64,000 nt of DNA from positions 11,889-75,888 of the forward strand of contig JAEWPH010000018.1 of the NCBI GenBank assembly GCA_023460715.1. The letters are read 5' to 3'. Of this stretch, positions 31,385 through 39,777 are shown in pieces. The translations under genes and the position numbers were made by a program. The notes beneath the pieces are model-generated. The model was not told the origin of the DNA, did no database searches, and saw only the letters and a list, made by a program, of their open reading frames with translations. Position 1 is the stretch's first letter. Each line of letters starts with the position of its first letter. The DNA comes from Pseudomonadota bacterium (GTDB lineage: Bacteria > Pseudomonadota > Gammaproteobacteria > Burkholderiales > Burkholderiaceae_C).

Positions 31385-32784
31385 ACGATCCGTCTTCCTC
31401 CTCATCGGGCGCCTTGTTCGCCGAAAATGCCTTGCTGCCCACGGGCTGGGCGCGCGACGTGTTGCTGCAATGGAATGCCGCCGGCCTGCTCACCTCGGTG
31501 ACGCCCGGCGCACAGCGCGGCGGTGCGCCGCTGGCGCCCGGCCCGGTGATTCCCGGCATGCCCAACCTGCATTCGCACGCGTTCCAGCGGGCCTTCGCCG
31601 GCCTGACGGAATACCGCGCCACCGGGCAGGACAGCTTCTGGAGCTGGCGCAACCTGATGTACCGCTTCGCCGCGCGCATCACGCCCGAGTCGCTGGAAGC
31701 CATCGCCACCTGGCTGTACGTGGAGATGCTGGAGGCGGGCTACACCGCGGTCTGCGAGTTCCATTACGTGCACCACGACCAGGACGGCACGCCCTATGCC
31801 GACGATGCCACGCTGGCCCATGCGCTGCTGCGAGCCGCTCGCACGGCGGGCATCGGCCTCACGCTGCTGCCCGTGCTGTACCAGACCAGCGGCTTCGGCG
31901 GCAACGCGCCGCGTGAAACCCAAGCGCGCTTCATCCGCAGCACCGACAACATGCTCTCGTTATTGGAGCGCCTTTCTCCCGCCATACAAGCGCTGGGGGG
32001 TGTTTTGGGCCTGGCTCCGCATTCGCTGCGTGCCGTGCCGCCCGACAGCCTGGCCGCCGCGGTGGAAGGCCTCACGGCGTTGAGCCCGCAGGCGCCCATC
32101 CACATCCACATCGCCGAGCAGACGCAGGAGGTCGACGACTGCATCGCCTGGAGCGGCCAGCGCCCCGTCGAGTGGCTGCTGCAGCATGCGCCCGTGGACG
32201 CGCGCTGGTGCCTGGTGCACGCCACGCACATGACGCCCGCCGAATACGCAGCCGCCGCCCGCACCGGCGCCGTGGCCGGCATCTGCCCCACGACCGAGGC
32301 CAACCTGGGCGACGGCCTTTTCGACATGCCGCTGTGGCTGCAGCACGGCGGGCGCTGGGGCGTGGGCTCCGACAGCCATGCCTGCGTGAACGCGGCCGAA
32401 GAACTGCTGATGCTGGAATACGGCCAGCGCCTGGCGCGCCGCCAGCGCAACGTACTGGCTTCGGCCACGCAGCCGCAGGTGGCCACCGCCATGACCCTGC
32501 AGGCCGTGCAGGGGGGGGCGCAGGCGGCAGGCCGCGCCGTGGCGGGGCTGGCCGTGGGCCAGCAGGCGGACCTGGTGGCGCTGGACGCCGGCCACGTCGC
32601 ACTGGCCGGCTTGCCGGCCGACAGCATGCTGGGCGCCCACGTGTTCGGCAGCCACCGCACGTCGGCCCTGCACAGCCTGTGGGTGGGCGGCACGCAGCGC
32701 GTGCACGCCGGCCGCCATGTGCTGCATGACCGCGCGGCAGCCGCCTTCGTGGCCGCCCGATCGGCCACCGCCGCAAACGCCTGA
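31381..32784 (+). CDS. hutF: Formimidoylglutamate deiminase
   Basis: Converts N-formimidoyl-L-glutamate to N-formyl-L-glutamate and ammonia. 467-residue amidohydrolase with H64 and H66 in PNLHSHAFQR, then FHYVHHDQDG, GLAPHSLRAVP, HIHIAEQ and GSDSHACVNAAEEL. The start is GTG, overlapping the stop of the dehydrogenase gene. Its presence with HutG shows the five-step pathway. Confidence 0.95.
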   Translation: MNDPSSSSSGALFAENALLPTGWARDVLLQWNAAGLLTSVTPGAQRGGAPLAPGPVIPGMPNLHSHAFQRAFAGLTEYRATGQDSFWSWRNLMYRFAARITPESLEAIATWLYVEMLEAGYTAVCEFHYVHHDQDGTPYADDATLAHALLRAARTAGIGLTLLPVLYQTSGFGGNAPRETQARFIRSTDNMLSLLERLSPAIQALGGVLGLAPHSLRAVPPDSLAAAVEGLTALSPQAPIHIHIAEQTQEVDDCIAWSGQRPVEWLLQHAPVDARWCLVHATHMTPAEYAAAARTGAVAGICPTTEANLGDGLFDMPLWLQHGGRWGVGSDSHACVNAAEELLMLEYGQRLARRQRNVLASATQPQVATAMTLQAVQGGAQAAGRAVAGLAVGQQADLVALDAGHVALAGLPADSMLGAHVFGSHRTSALHSLWVGGTQRVHAGRHVLHDRAAAAFVAARSATAANA

Positions 32785-32817
32785 CCGGGCCGCTTTCTCC
32801 CGATAATCCCAGCCCTC

Positions 32818-33636
32818 ATGACCGATACCGCCCCCCCGCCTTTCCTCTTCCACCAGGGCACTGCGCCCCTGCTGATCTCCATGCCGCACGTCGGCACCTA
32901 TGTGCCGCCGGCCCTGGCCGCGCGCTTCACCGATGAAGCCCGCCAGGTGCACGACACCGACTGGCACCTGGAGCGCCTCTACGGCTTTGCCAAGGAACTG
33001 GGCGCGTCCCTCCTCGTCGCCACGCACTCGCGCTACGTGGTCGACCTGAACCGGCCGCCCGACGGCGCCAGCCTCTACCCCGGCCAGAGCGTGACCGGCC
33101 TGTGCCCGGTGGACACCTTCGACGACACGCCCATTTACGCGGCGGGCGACGTTCCGGGCGATGCGGAGGTCGCGGCGCGCCGCGACGCCGTCTGGGCGCC
33201 GTACCACGCGCAGTTGCGCGCGGAGCTGGACCGCATCCACGCCGCCCATGGCGTCGCCATGCTGTGGGACGCGCATTCCATCCGATCGGTGCTGCCGCGC
33301 TTCTTCGAGGGCAAGCTGCCCGACCTGAACCTGGGCACCGGCAACGGCACGTCGTGCGATCCGGCGCTGGCCGAGGAACTGCTGGCCATCGGTAAAGCCG
33401 CCACGGGCTATACGGCGGTGCTCAATGGCCGCTTCAAGGGCGGCCACATCACGCGCCACTACGGCGAGCCGGCGCGCAACATCCACGCCGTGCAGCTGGA
33501 GATGACGCAGAGCAGCTACATGCAGGAAGCCATGCCTTTCGACTACCTGCCCGAGGTGGCGGCCGGTGTTGAGCCGCACCTGCGCCGCATGATCGAAGCC
33601 GCTCTGGCATTCGCCGAAAAACCACGCGCGTCCTGA
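32818..33636 (+). CDS. hutG: N-formylglutamate deformylase
   Basis: Final step of the pathway: hydrolyses N-formyl-L-glutamate to glutamate and formate. 272 residues of the FGase family; landmarks LLISMPHVGTYVPP, HDTDWHLERLYGFA, RYVVDLNRPPDGASLYPGQ, LWDAHSIRSVLPRFFEG and GGHITRHYG. 33 nt after hutF, with a GATAAT box shortly before the ATG that might be a secondary promoter. Confidence 0.95.
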   Translation: MTDTAPPPFLFHQGTAPLLISMPHVGTYVPPALAARFTDEARQVHDTDWHLERLYGFAKELGASLLVATHSRYVVDLNRPPDGASLYPGQSVTGLCPVDTFDDTPIYAAGDVPGDAEVAARRDAVWAPYHAQLRAELDRIHAAHGVAMLWDAHSIRSVLPRFFEGKLPDLNLGTGNGTSCDPALAEELLAIGKAATGYTAVLNGRFKGGHITRHYGEPARNIHAVQLEMTQSSYMQEAMPFDYLPEVAAGVEPHLRRMIEAALAFAEKPRAS

Positions 33637-33689
33637 AAGATCGTCAGCCGCCCCCGGGAAGCCCCCGCGAGCCGCGGGCAGCGGCTACC

Positions 33690-33992
33690 ATGACCGCCAT
33701 GGAAAACGTGTCAGCCGATGACCTCTTCGCAGTCGCCCAGGGCATGGAGGTTGCGCCCGCCGCTCCCCAGCGCGAGCCCGTCTGGGGCTGGGGCGAACGC
33801 TTCCATATGCCGCTGTACAAGCCCGGCACCCGGGTGCGCATGGGAAACGGGTGGGAGACGGTGAGCCATATCAGCCTCAAGCGCGACCAGCTGCGCATTC
33901 ACCTAGTGGGCCACGAGAACACGGTGGACCCTTCCGCAGTGCAGCTGGAGCCCACGGTCTTCACCACGCTGCGCGTGCCCGAGGCGCGCTGA
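33690..33992 (+). CDS. Hypothetical protein, 100 aa
   Basis: Small soluble protein with no recognised domain. The central part REPVWGWGERFHMPLYKPG is Trp/Gly-rich, and the C-terminal half looks like a small beta barrel (WETVSHISLKRDQLRIHLVG). Starts at 33690, or at the ATG at 33699 (MENVS). 53 nt after hutG and possibly in the same transcript. Function unknown. Confidence 0.6.
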   Translation: MTAMENVSADDLFAVAQGMEVAPAAPQREPVWGWGERFHMPLYKPGTRVRMGNGWETVSHISLKRDQLRIHLVGHENTVDPSAVQLEPTVFTTLRVPEAR

Positions 33993-34185
33993 GGCCGCTT
34001 CTGCCGGCGCCGTCGGCCGCCGGCCCTGGCCGGGCCCATCCGCTCGGACATGCGCCGTTGCCGTTGATGCATTCACGCCGCCATCCGCGCCGGCCTGGGC
34101 GCCATCCACGGTGCGATGGGGCTTGGAGGGGCAGGGCGCACAACCTGCAGGCGCCTTGAAACCAAGCCATGGCGTGCTATCACAA

Positions 34186-34281
34186 TGAGAGCTACATGCG
34201 CTGGATGCGATTGACCTTCAAGGCGATAACCATCGCAAGATCAAGCGGGTAAAGCGCTGGCAGCTATTTTTTTGATAGCGC
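34186..34281. repeat. Intergenic repeat family 1, copy d
   Basis: Begins near AGCTACATGCGCT and ends AGCGCTGGCAGCTATTTTTTTGATAGC, an imperfect inverted arrangement like copy b. The rest of this 322-nt gap (33993-34185) shows no gene or clear signal. Confidence 0.55.
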
Positions 34282-34314
34282 CATGTCGGGCGGCAGCGCG
34301 CACCGCCCTCCTGC

Positions 34315-35166
34315 TTACATGCCGGGGCGCTGCCCCATCGCCTCACCCAGCCGCACGGCGCGTGCGGCATCCCAATCCGCCTGGAACTGCACAGCCCCTT
34401 CCGGAAACAGCAGCACGACGGTCGAGCCGAGCAGGAAACGGCCCATCTCTTCCCCCTGGCGCAGGGTGATGTCCTGGCCGCTGTAGTCCCAGCTGCGCAG
34501 CGTGCCGGTGCGGGGCGGGTTGACCTGCCCATGCCACACGGTCGCCATGCTGCCGACGATGGTCGCGCCCACCAGGACCAGCGCCATGGGGCCCAGCGGC
34601 GTGTCGAACATGCACACCACGCGCTCGTTGCGCGCGAACAGCCCGGGCACGCCGCGGGCGGTGAGGGGGTTGACCGAGAACAGATCGCCCGGCACATGGA
34701 CCATGCGCGTGAGGCGGCCGTCGCAGGGCATGTGGATGCGGTGGTAGTCGCGCGGGCTCAGGTAGATCGTGGCGAAGCTGCCGTTCTCGAACTGGGCCGC
34801 CAGCGCCGCGTCCCCGCCGAGCAGAGCCGTGGTCGAGTACCGGTGGCCCTTGGCCTGGAAGATCTGGTCGCGCTCGATGGGCCCGAGCTGGCTCACCGCC
34901 CCGTCCACCGGGCACACCACGGCCGCATCGGCCAGCGGGCGGGCACCGGGCCGCAGGGCCCGCGTGAAGAAGTCGTTGAAGGTCGCGTAGCTGCCGATGT
35001 CCGGATCGGCCGCCTCGCCCATGTCCACGCGGTAGCGCGCCACGAAGCGGCGGATCGCCGCCGTGGTCAGGCGGCCCGCCCTGGCGGAAGCGAAGCGGCC
35101 GGCAAGGGCGGTCAGCGCCTGTTTGGGCAAAAGGTATTGGGGAAGAACGGCGAGGCGGTCAGACAC
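34315..35166 (-). CDS. psd: Phosphatidylserine decarboxylase proenzyme
   Basis: Converts phosphatidylserine to phosphatidylethanolamine at the inner membrane. 283 residues. The self-cleavage motif LGST, in FLLGSTVVLLFPEG, generates the pyruvoyl group; other landmarks are YATFNDFFTRALRPGARP, CPVDGAVSQ, SPRDYHRIHMPCDG and PGDLFSVN. Start is GTG at 35166 (VSDRLAVLPQYLLPK). The reading frame continues upstream but loses family similarity. Confidence 0.95.
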   Translation of the reverse strand: MSDRLAVLPQYLLPKQALTALAGRFASARAGRLTTAAIRRFVARYRVDMGEAADPDIGSYATFNDFFTRALRPGARPLADAAVVCPVDGAVSQLGPIERDQIFQAKGHRYSTTALLGGDAALAAQFENGSFATIYLSPRDYHRIHMPCDGRLTRMVHVPGDLFSVNPLTARGVPGLFARNERVVCMFDTPLGPMALVLVGATIVGSMATVWHGQVNPPRTGTLRSWDYSGQDITLRQGEEMGRFLLGSTVVLLFPEGAVQFQADWDAARAVRLGEAMGQRPGM

Positions 35167-35425
35167 GTGGTGGGGCTCTGGGTCTTGTAAGGAGAGGCTG
35201 ACGCGAGGCGTGGGCCCGGATCGATCGATTCTAGGGGGTGACTGCGGGCGGGCGTGCCCAGGGAAACGCCAGCACCGGCCAATTCGGCGCAGGCCGCACG
35301 CCCGCCCGCCGCCGGGAGCGGCAGGGCGGTGTCTGTGCCGGGCGGGCGGACGCGGCACAATCGCCGCTCTCGTCTTTGCCTCTGCCGCCACTTGGCCCCG
35401 TCCGTGCCCGTGCGGCCCCTGACCC

Positions 35426-36583
35426 ATGCCCGATCCCTCGTCGCCCACGCCTTCCCGCCGTGCTGCCTTGGCACGGCATCTGCGCCCGTGGATGCTCCGC
35501 CTGCTGCCGGCCCCCATGCACATCAGCCGCCTGGAAGGTGCGCGCGTGGTGGCGGGCGCCGTGATCGGTGTGCTCATCGTGGCCTGGATCAGCCGGTGGA
35601 TGGGAGGCGCCATGCCGGGCCCGTGGATGGTGGCTTCGCTGGGCGCCTCCGCCGTGCTGGTCCTGGGCATGCCCACCAGTCCCATGGCCCAACCCTGGCC
35701 GGTGATCGCCGGCAGCACGCTGTCGGCCCTGGTGGGCGCTGCCTGTTCCGCGCTGGTTCCCGACGCTGCTGTGGCCGGGGCGCTTGCCGTGGGGCTGGCG
35801 ATTGCCGCCATGCTGGCGCTGCGCTGCCTGCATCCGCCCGGCGCCTCGATGGCGCTGTACGTGGTGCTGACACAGAGCGATGGGCTGCGGCTGGCTGGGT
35901 TTCCTGTGCTGCTCGATGTGGTGGTGCTCGTTGCCGTGGCCATGGCTTTCCACCGCCTCACCGGACGGCGCTATCCCCATACCCAGCACGCGCCGCCCGC
36001 CGGCGCGGGGCCGGCCGGGCGCTTCACGCAGGAGGATCTGGACGTGGCCCTGCAGCACTACAACGCCGTGTTGGACATCGGGCGTGCCGATCTGGAAGGC
36101 CTGCTGCAGCTGGCCGGCAAAGCCGCATTCCAGCGCACGCTGGGCGAGCTGCGGTGTGCGGACATCATGTCGGCCCCCGTGCACTCCGTGACCAGCGAGT
36201 TGCCCCTCAAGGACGCGTGGGCGCTGATGCGCAAGGAGCAGATCAAAGCCGTGCCCGTCGTGGATGGCCGCGGCTGGGTGGTCGGGATCGTCACCGTGTC
36301 CGACTTCATGCGGCTGGCCCACCTGGAGGCGCACGAGGGCATCGGCCAGCGTCTGCGCGCGCTCGTCACCGGTCGTCCCCAACAGCCGCGGACAGTCTCG
36401 GCCCTGATGTCCCAGCCCGTGCAGACGGCCAGGCAGGACCAGCCGGTGATGGATCTGGTACCCCTCTTTTCCGAAGCAGGCCACCACCATCTACCCATCG
36501 TGAATGCGCAGAGCGAACTGGTGGGCATCATCACCCAGACCGGTCTGGTGCGCGCCCTGGCGCGGGCCGTGGTGCCCGCCTAG
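35426..36583 (+). CDS. HPP-family membrane protein with two CBS domains
   Basis: 385 residues. The N-terminal HPP domain has about five membrane helices, with RCLHPPGASMALYVVL (the HPP motif) near residues 130-150. The C-terminal half carries a CBS pair (ADIMSAPVHSVTSELPLKD and ALMSQPVQTARQDQPVMD, with GIVTVSDFMRL and GIITQTGLVRAL). HPP proteins include a chloroplast and cyanobacterial nitrite transporter; CBS pairs usually bind adenine nucleotides and gate transport. A nucleotide-regulated anion transporter is likely, but the substrate is unknown. Confidence 0.88.
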   Translation: MPDPSSPTPSRRAALARHLRPWMLRLLPAPMHISRLEGARVVAGAVIGVLIVAWISRWMGGAMPGPWMVASLGASAVLVLGMPTSPMAQPWPVIAGSTLSALVGAACSALVPDAAVAGALAVGLAIAAMLALRCLHPPGASMALYVVLTQSDGLRLAGFPVLLDVVVLVAVAMAFHRLTGRRYPHTQHAPPAGAGPAGRFTQEDLDVALQHYNAVLDIGRADLEGLLQLAGKAAFQRTLGELRCADIMSAPVHSVTSELPLKDAWALMRKEQIKAVPVVDGRGWVVGIVTVSDFMRLAHLEAHEGIGQRLRALVTGRPQQPRTVSALMSQPVQTARQDQPVMDLVPLFSEAGHHHLPIVNAQSELVGIITQTGLVRALARAVVPA

Positions 36584-36604
36584 GCATGCCGTCCCGCGCC
36601 GCGG

Positions 36605-36819
36605 TACAATAGGAAGGCTTTTGCACAGCGCTTCGCCTGTCCATCCAAGCCGTCTGCCCGGCCTCACTGCTTGCCTGCGCCCCGGGTGCAGCGACTCCCC
36701 TGCCTGCAATGCTCCGTTCCCAGGGTCCCCGAGGGCCCCGGTGGTCGGTGGACGGCCGCCGCACAGGAACGCGTGCATGCTCGCCACAGAATATTTGTTA
36801 TTGATAGATTGACTGAACC
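36605..36819 (+). promoter_or_regulatory. Putative promoter (-10) and long 5' leader of the infA paralog
   Basis: TACAAT at 36605-36610 is a good -10 with a poor -35. If used, it gives a leader of about 200 nt. The last 35 nt before infA are markedly AT-rich (GAATATTTGTTATTGATAG) and lack a clear Shine-Dalgarno sequence, which fits temperature- or factor-sensitive initiation. Confidence 0.35.
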
Positions 36820-37068
36820 ATGGCCAAAGAAGAACTGATCGAGATGCAGGGCTCCGTGACGGAAGTGCTGCCGGACTCGCGCTTTCGCGTAACGCTGGAC
36901 AATGGGCACCAACTCATCGCCTATACCGGCGGCAAGATGCGCAAGCACCACATCCGCATCTTGGCGGGCGACAAGGTGTCGCTGGAAATGTCGCCCTACG
37001 ACCTGACCAAGGGCCGCATTACCTTCCGCCACCTGGCCGGCCGCGGCCCGGGCCCAACTCCCCGCTGA
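36820..37068 (+). CDS. infA: Translation initiation factor IF-1 (paralog outside the ribosomal operon)
   Basis: 82-residue S1/OB-fold protein that binds the 30S A site during initiation. Starts [20 protein letters not shown] and contains [20 protein letters not shown] and [20 protein letters not shown], all canonical for IF-1. Compared with the 72-residue standard form it has a Gly/Pro-rich C-terminal extension. Betaproteobacteria often carry a second infA away from the ribosomal protein operon; this appears to be that copy. Confidence 0.93.
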   Translation: MAKEELIEMQGSVTEVLPDSRFRVTLDNGHQLIAYTGGKMRKHHIRILAGDKVSLEMSPYDLTKGRITFRHLAGRGPGPTPR

Positions 37069-37159
37069 GCCAGTGCGTTGCGGCAAACCCATCGAAATAT
37101 GGCAAAAACATCCGTTTTTGCCCGGGGCGACCGCAACGGCACGGTAGAATGCCAGTTGT

Positions 37160-37236
37160 CGGAGCGTAGCGCAGCCTGGTAGCGCATCTGCTTTGGGAGC
37201 AGAGGGTCGCGAGTTCGAATCCCGCCGCTCCGACCA
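37160..37236 (+). tRNA. tRNA-Pro, anticodon TGG
   Basis: 77-nt cloverleaf. Acceptor stem CGGAGCG/CGCTCCG, D-arm with AGCGCAGCCTGGTAGCGC, anticodon stem TCTGC/GCAGA enclosing TTTGGGA (anticodon TGG), T-loop GTTCGAATC, and encoded ACCA end. A -10 like TAGAAT lies 9 nt upstream. Confidence 0.97.
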
Positions 37237-37244
37237 TTGATATC

Positions 37245-37277
37245 AAGGGGTTAGGTCCAAAAGGCCTAACCCCTTTT
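37245..37277 (+). terminator. Rho-independent terminator of tRNA-Pro
   Basis: 11-bp perfect stem AAGGGGTTAGG/CCTAACCCCTT with a 9-nt loop and a TTTT end, starting 9 nt after the tRNA. Confidence 0.9.
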
Positions 37278-37330
37278 GTCGTTAATAGCGCTCTGCGAAC
37301 CTGGAAGCCCCCCGTACATGGGTGGCGGGA

Positions 37331-37358
37331 GGTCTGCGGTCTGCGGTCTGCGGTCTGC
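37331..37358. repeat. Heptanucleotide tandem repeat, 4 copies
   Basis: GGTCTGC repeated four times without error, then a decayed CGTCCGTC. It lies 61 nt upstream of the next start codon. Such arrays can vary in copy number by slippage. Confidence 0.85.
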
Positions 37359-37419
37359 CGTCCGTCCCACAAGGCGCGCCGGGCGCTCCGCATAGCATGG
37401 GCTTCTTGCAGGAGGACCC

Positions 37420-37677
37420 ATGGCCACACACGAAGAATTCATTGCTCCGGTAGAGGAAGTTCACCAGGGCTTCCAGATCTTGGCGACTCCGGTGGAGAGT
37501 GCCGGCGGGGAGTGGTCATGCAACTTCCTGGTCATTCCGCCCGATCCCAAGCACCAACGCCAGACCGGCCAGGTCCAGGGACCCTTCGCAACCCAGAAGG
37601 CTGCGTACCACGCAGGCGTGGCGCAGGCCAGGCGTGTCATCGACGGCTCGGCAGGGGGTGGCACGGTCTCGGAGTGA
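37420..37677 (+). CDS. Small hypothetical protein, tandem paralog 1 (85 aa)
   Basis: Starts MATHEEFIAPVEEVHQGFQI, preceded by GGAGGA. Contains ATPVESAGGEWSCNFLVIPP and an Ala/Val helix near the C-terminus with AAYHAGVAQARRVID. The order of features matches the next gene (IIATPVSDGAGGFNC, then AAYAVGLRNAKSIID), so the two arose by duplication. No family recognised. AT content is slightly above the window average. Confidence 0.7.
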   Translation: MATHEEFIAPVEEVHQGFQILATPVESAGGEWSCNFLVIPPDPKHQRQTGQVQGPFATQKAAYHAGVAQARRVIDGSAGGGTVSE

Positions 37678-37773
37678 TCGCAGGCAGCTTTTGTGCAGGA
37701 CGGACTGGAATATTCCTGACACGGCGGCGCGGGACCGGTGTCTACCATTCCGGCACTACGACAGGAGGCCGGA

Positions 37774-38025
37774 ATGCACGCTGCAGAATTGGCGGATGCC
37801 GCGAAGGCTCCGTCTTATGAGGAGTATTGTGGTCACAGGATCATCGCGACGCCCGTGAGCGATGGGGCAGGGGGCTTCAACTGTGATTGCACGATCATGG
37901 TGTTCCCCGACCAACTCCCGCTTCTTCGCGCAGGAATCACCGGGTCGCATCCGACGCCCGAGGCTGCGTACGCGGTGGGATTGCGCAACGCCAAGTCGAT
38001 CATCGACGTATTCGGGGTGCACTGA
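37774..38025 (+). CDS. Small hypothetical protein, tandem paralog 2 (83 aa)
   Basis: Starts MHAAELADAAKAPSYEEYCG at an ATG with an excellent ribosome binding site (CAGGAGG). Two Cys lie in FNCDCTIMVFPD. Paralog of the preceding gene, as described there. Each has its own ribosome binding site and a 96-nt spacer between them. Function unknown; possibly accessory genes of a mobile patch near tRNA-Pro. Confidence 0.7.
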   Translation: MHAAELADAAKAPSYEEYCGHRIIATPVSDGAGGFNCDCTIMVFPDQLPLLRAGITGSHPTPEAAYAVGLRNAKSIIDVFGVH

Positions 38026-38206
38026 CTGCCGGGGCCGGGCGTCGGTTTCGGCGCGACACAGCGCGGTGGATATGTCGTTGGGCTGTCTTTAGATCTTTGG
38101 ACAGCCCGCACAACCTCAAGTTCAGCGTCTTCGCCCTGTTCATTCACGGGCTGCATCGGGCGCCAGGAGTCAGAGGCGGGTCGGAGTTGTACCGTCCCTC
38201 ACCTTC

Positions 38207-39169
38207 GTGCTGACCGCGCAACAATCCAAGCCTTGGGAAATGTGCAGGGACGCAATGGTTCGTTCGCCAATGGGAAGTGCTTCTTACTGGAACGAGTGGT
38301 GCTCGTATGCGGACGAGCACATCGTCCACATGACGAAGCAGATTTCGGAGCCGGCAGGTGACCCGTCCTATCGGCCGCAGTATGTCTTCAACCTTGTGCG
38401 AAAGCACTATGAGCAAATGCTGCGGCGCTACTCCCGAGGCGACGGCATTACCGAACTGAAACCGTATTTCCCGCCATTGCTGGACGCCTGGGAAGAATCC
38501 GAACGTCTGGGATACGCCGTTTGGACAGCGAAGCAACAGTACACGCGCCACGCGTGGAAGGTGAATCTCGATCACTACATCGTTTGCTTCTGGCTGGTGG
38601 GCTTGGCGCTGGTGCTTGATATACCGGATGACCAATGGCAGCGGCTGATCACCTTGATGGGGAACGAAGGCGAGGATGCCTTGTTGGATCGCGTGATAGC
38701 GTCTCGGCAACCGGGGCGCAAAATAGGCGCCGCGCTCTGCCATCCCAGGCCATACGAGCGTCTGCTGGACGCTGTGTATGCGCCGAGGGCCGAACAGGCC
38801 CCGTTGCTATCGACGTTCCTGGAGAAGTGGTATCTCGAACTGGACAGCCCTCCGGCAAGAGACCAGGCCAAGACGTCAGTGATGAATGCCCGCCCCTACT
38901 GGAATCGTTATGGTGACCAGAATTTCGAAGGCGGCGCATACTTCGGACGTTGGTGTGTGGAGGCGGTAGCTGCCGTCAAAGCCTTCGGTATGGATGACAG
39001 CCTGTGTCTGGGGCATGCCAACTATCCAGGGGATTTGTTGCGCCCCGGGAAACCCACGACGCACCTTCCATCGCCACAATGCGAGCAGACTGCTGCCTTC
39101 CCGTTGGATAGTGGCGTGGTAAAGAAGAGCCGGTCAGGATGGTTCGCCAGAATTTTCGGCGGGCTATAA
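38207..39169 (+). CDS. PoNi-like immunity protein (DUF1910/DUF1911), orphan
   Basis: Up to 320 residues. The C-terminal segment GGAYFGRWCVEAVAAVKAFG followed by MDDSLCLGHANYPGDLL matches the DUF1911 pattern of immunity proteins against PoNe DNase toxins delivered by type VI secretion. The N-terminal half (YWNEWCSYADEH, QYVFNLVRKHYEQMLRRYSRG) fits the all-helical DUF1910 part. The start is uncertain: GTG at 38207 or ATG at 38240. The gene is visibly AT-richer than its neighbours, suggesting transfer. No toxin gene is adjacent, so it is probably an orphan defence against rivals' effectors. Confidence 0.7.
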   Translation: MLTAQQSKPWEMCRDAMVRSPMGSASYWNEWCSYADEHIVHMTKQISEPAGDPSYRPQYVFNLVRKHYEQMLRRYSRGDGITELKPYFPPLLDAWEESERLGYAVWTAKQQYTRHAWKVNLDHYIVCFWLVGLALVLDIPDDQWQRLITLMGNEGEDALLDRVIASRQPGRKIGAALCHPRPYERLLDAVYAPRAEQAPLLSTFLEKWYLELDSPPARDQAKTSVMNARPYWNRYGDQNFEGGAYFGRWCVEAVAAVKAFGMDDSLCLGHANYPGDLLRPGKPTTHLPSPQCEQTAAFPLDSGVVKKSRSGWFARIFGGL

Positions 39170-39256
39170 GCAGGCAATGCAGGCAGTGCCGCTTCCGTCC
39201 TACAGCTTCGCGCCTGCAGCGGTTTCTAGGATGGTTCTCACCAAAAGGAACCTTCC

Positions 39257-39496
39257 ATGTCCCGCGCTGACCCACGTCCTGAAGCTCCCGACCGCCCGCG
39301 CGGCCCGCCGCACCTGCCGGATCGGAAGAAGAGAAGCCGCGCAGCTCTGATCGTCTTGGGATGTGTGGCGATCGCGGCTGTGTTGCTGCTGGGCGGCACG
39401 TTCCTGTTCGCGCCCGACAAGGTCTACGACCCTGGCGAGAGCTTCGGTACCGAGCGGCCGGCGCACGTTCCGCCACCAGGTGGCGGGTCCAACTAG
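39257..39496 (+). CDS. Hypothetical single-span membrane protein, 79 aa
   Basis: Pro/Arg-rich cytoplasmic N-terminus (about 29 residues), one hydrophobic helix (ALIVLGCVAIAAVLLLGGTF), then a short Pro/Gly-rich tail. Ribosome binding site AAAGGAA upstream. Not recognised. The following 281 nt up to 39777 contain no gene that I can support. Confidence 0.6.
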   Translation: MSRADPRPEAPDRPRGPPHLPDRKKRSRAALIVLGCVAIAAVLLLGGTFLFAPDKVYDPGESFGTERPAHVPPPGGGSN

Positions 39497-39777
39497 GCGC
39501 AGACCTCGCAAGCGCACTGCGCAGCCCTCTGACTGGTCAGCGAGACCGGCGCAGGCTCCGGTGGATCGCCATCGCCCACTTCCGCACGCCACGCTTCGAC
39601 CGGTCGTTGCAGGCCCGAACCTCTCAACGCTGCCCGCTACCACGTGGCCCATTCCGCTCTGCGCCGCGCCATCTCCATCCGTCCATCCCGCCGACGGCTT
39701 GGTGTAGGCTCGCCGTTTAGCCTTGCCTGCTCCCATCCGGGAGGTCTGGCGCGCAAGAACGGAGAAACTGCATAGCC

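Noticed and set aside
31955-31995. Family-1 repeat inside hutF (GGAGCGCCTTTCTCCCGCC..AAGCGCTGG)
   Set aside because: Codon choice is unusual locally, but the match to the repeat core is too weak and the protein remains collinear with what I know of HutF.
38026-38206. Remnant of a PoNe toxin gene before the immunity gene
   Set aside because: No frame in this 180-nt gap shows a DNase or marker motif; the immunity gene is called orphan.
37160-39777. tRNA-Pro as an integration site for a genomic island
   Set aside because: I searched the following DNA for a repeat of the tRNA 3' end and found none, and there is no integrase gene. The region is unusual in composition but an integrative element is not supported.
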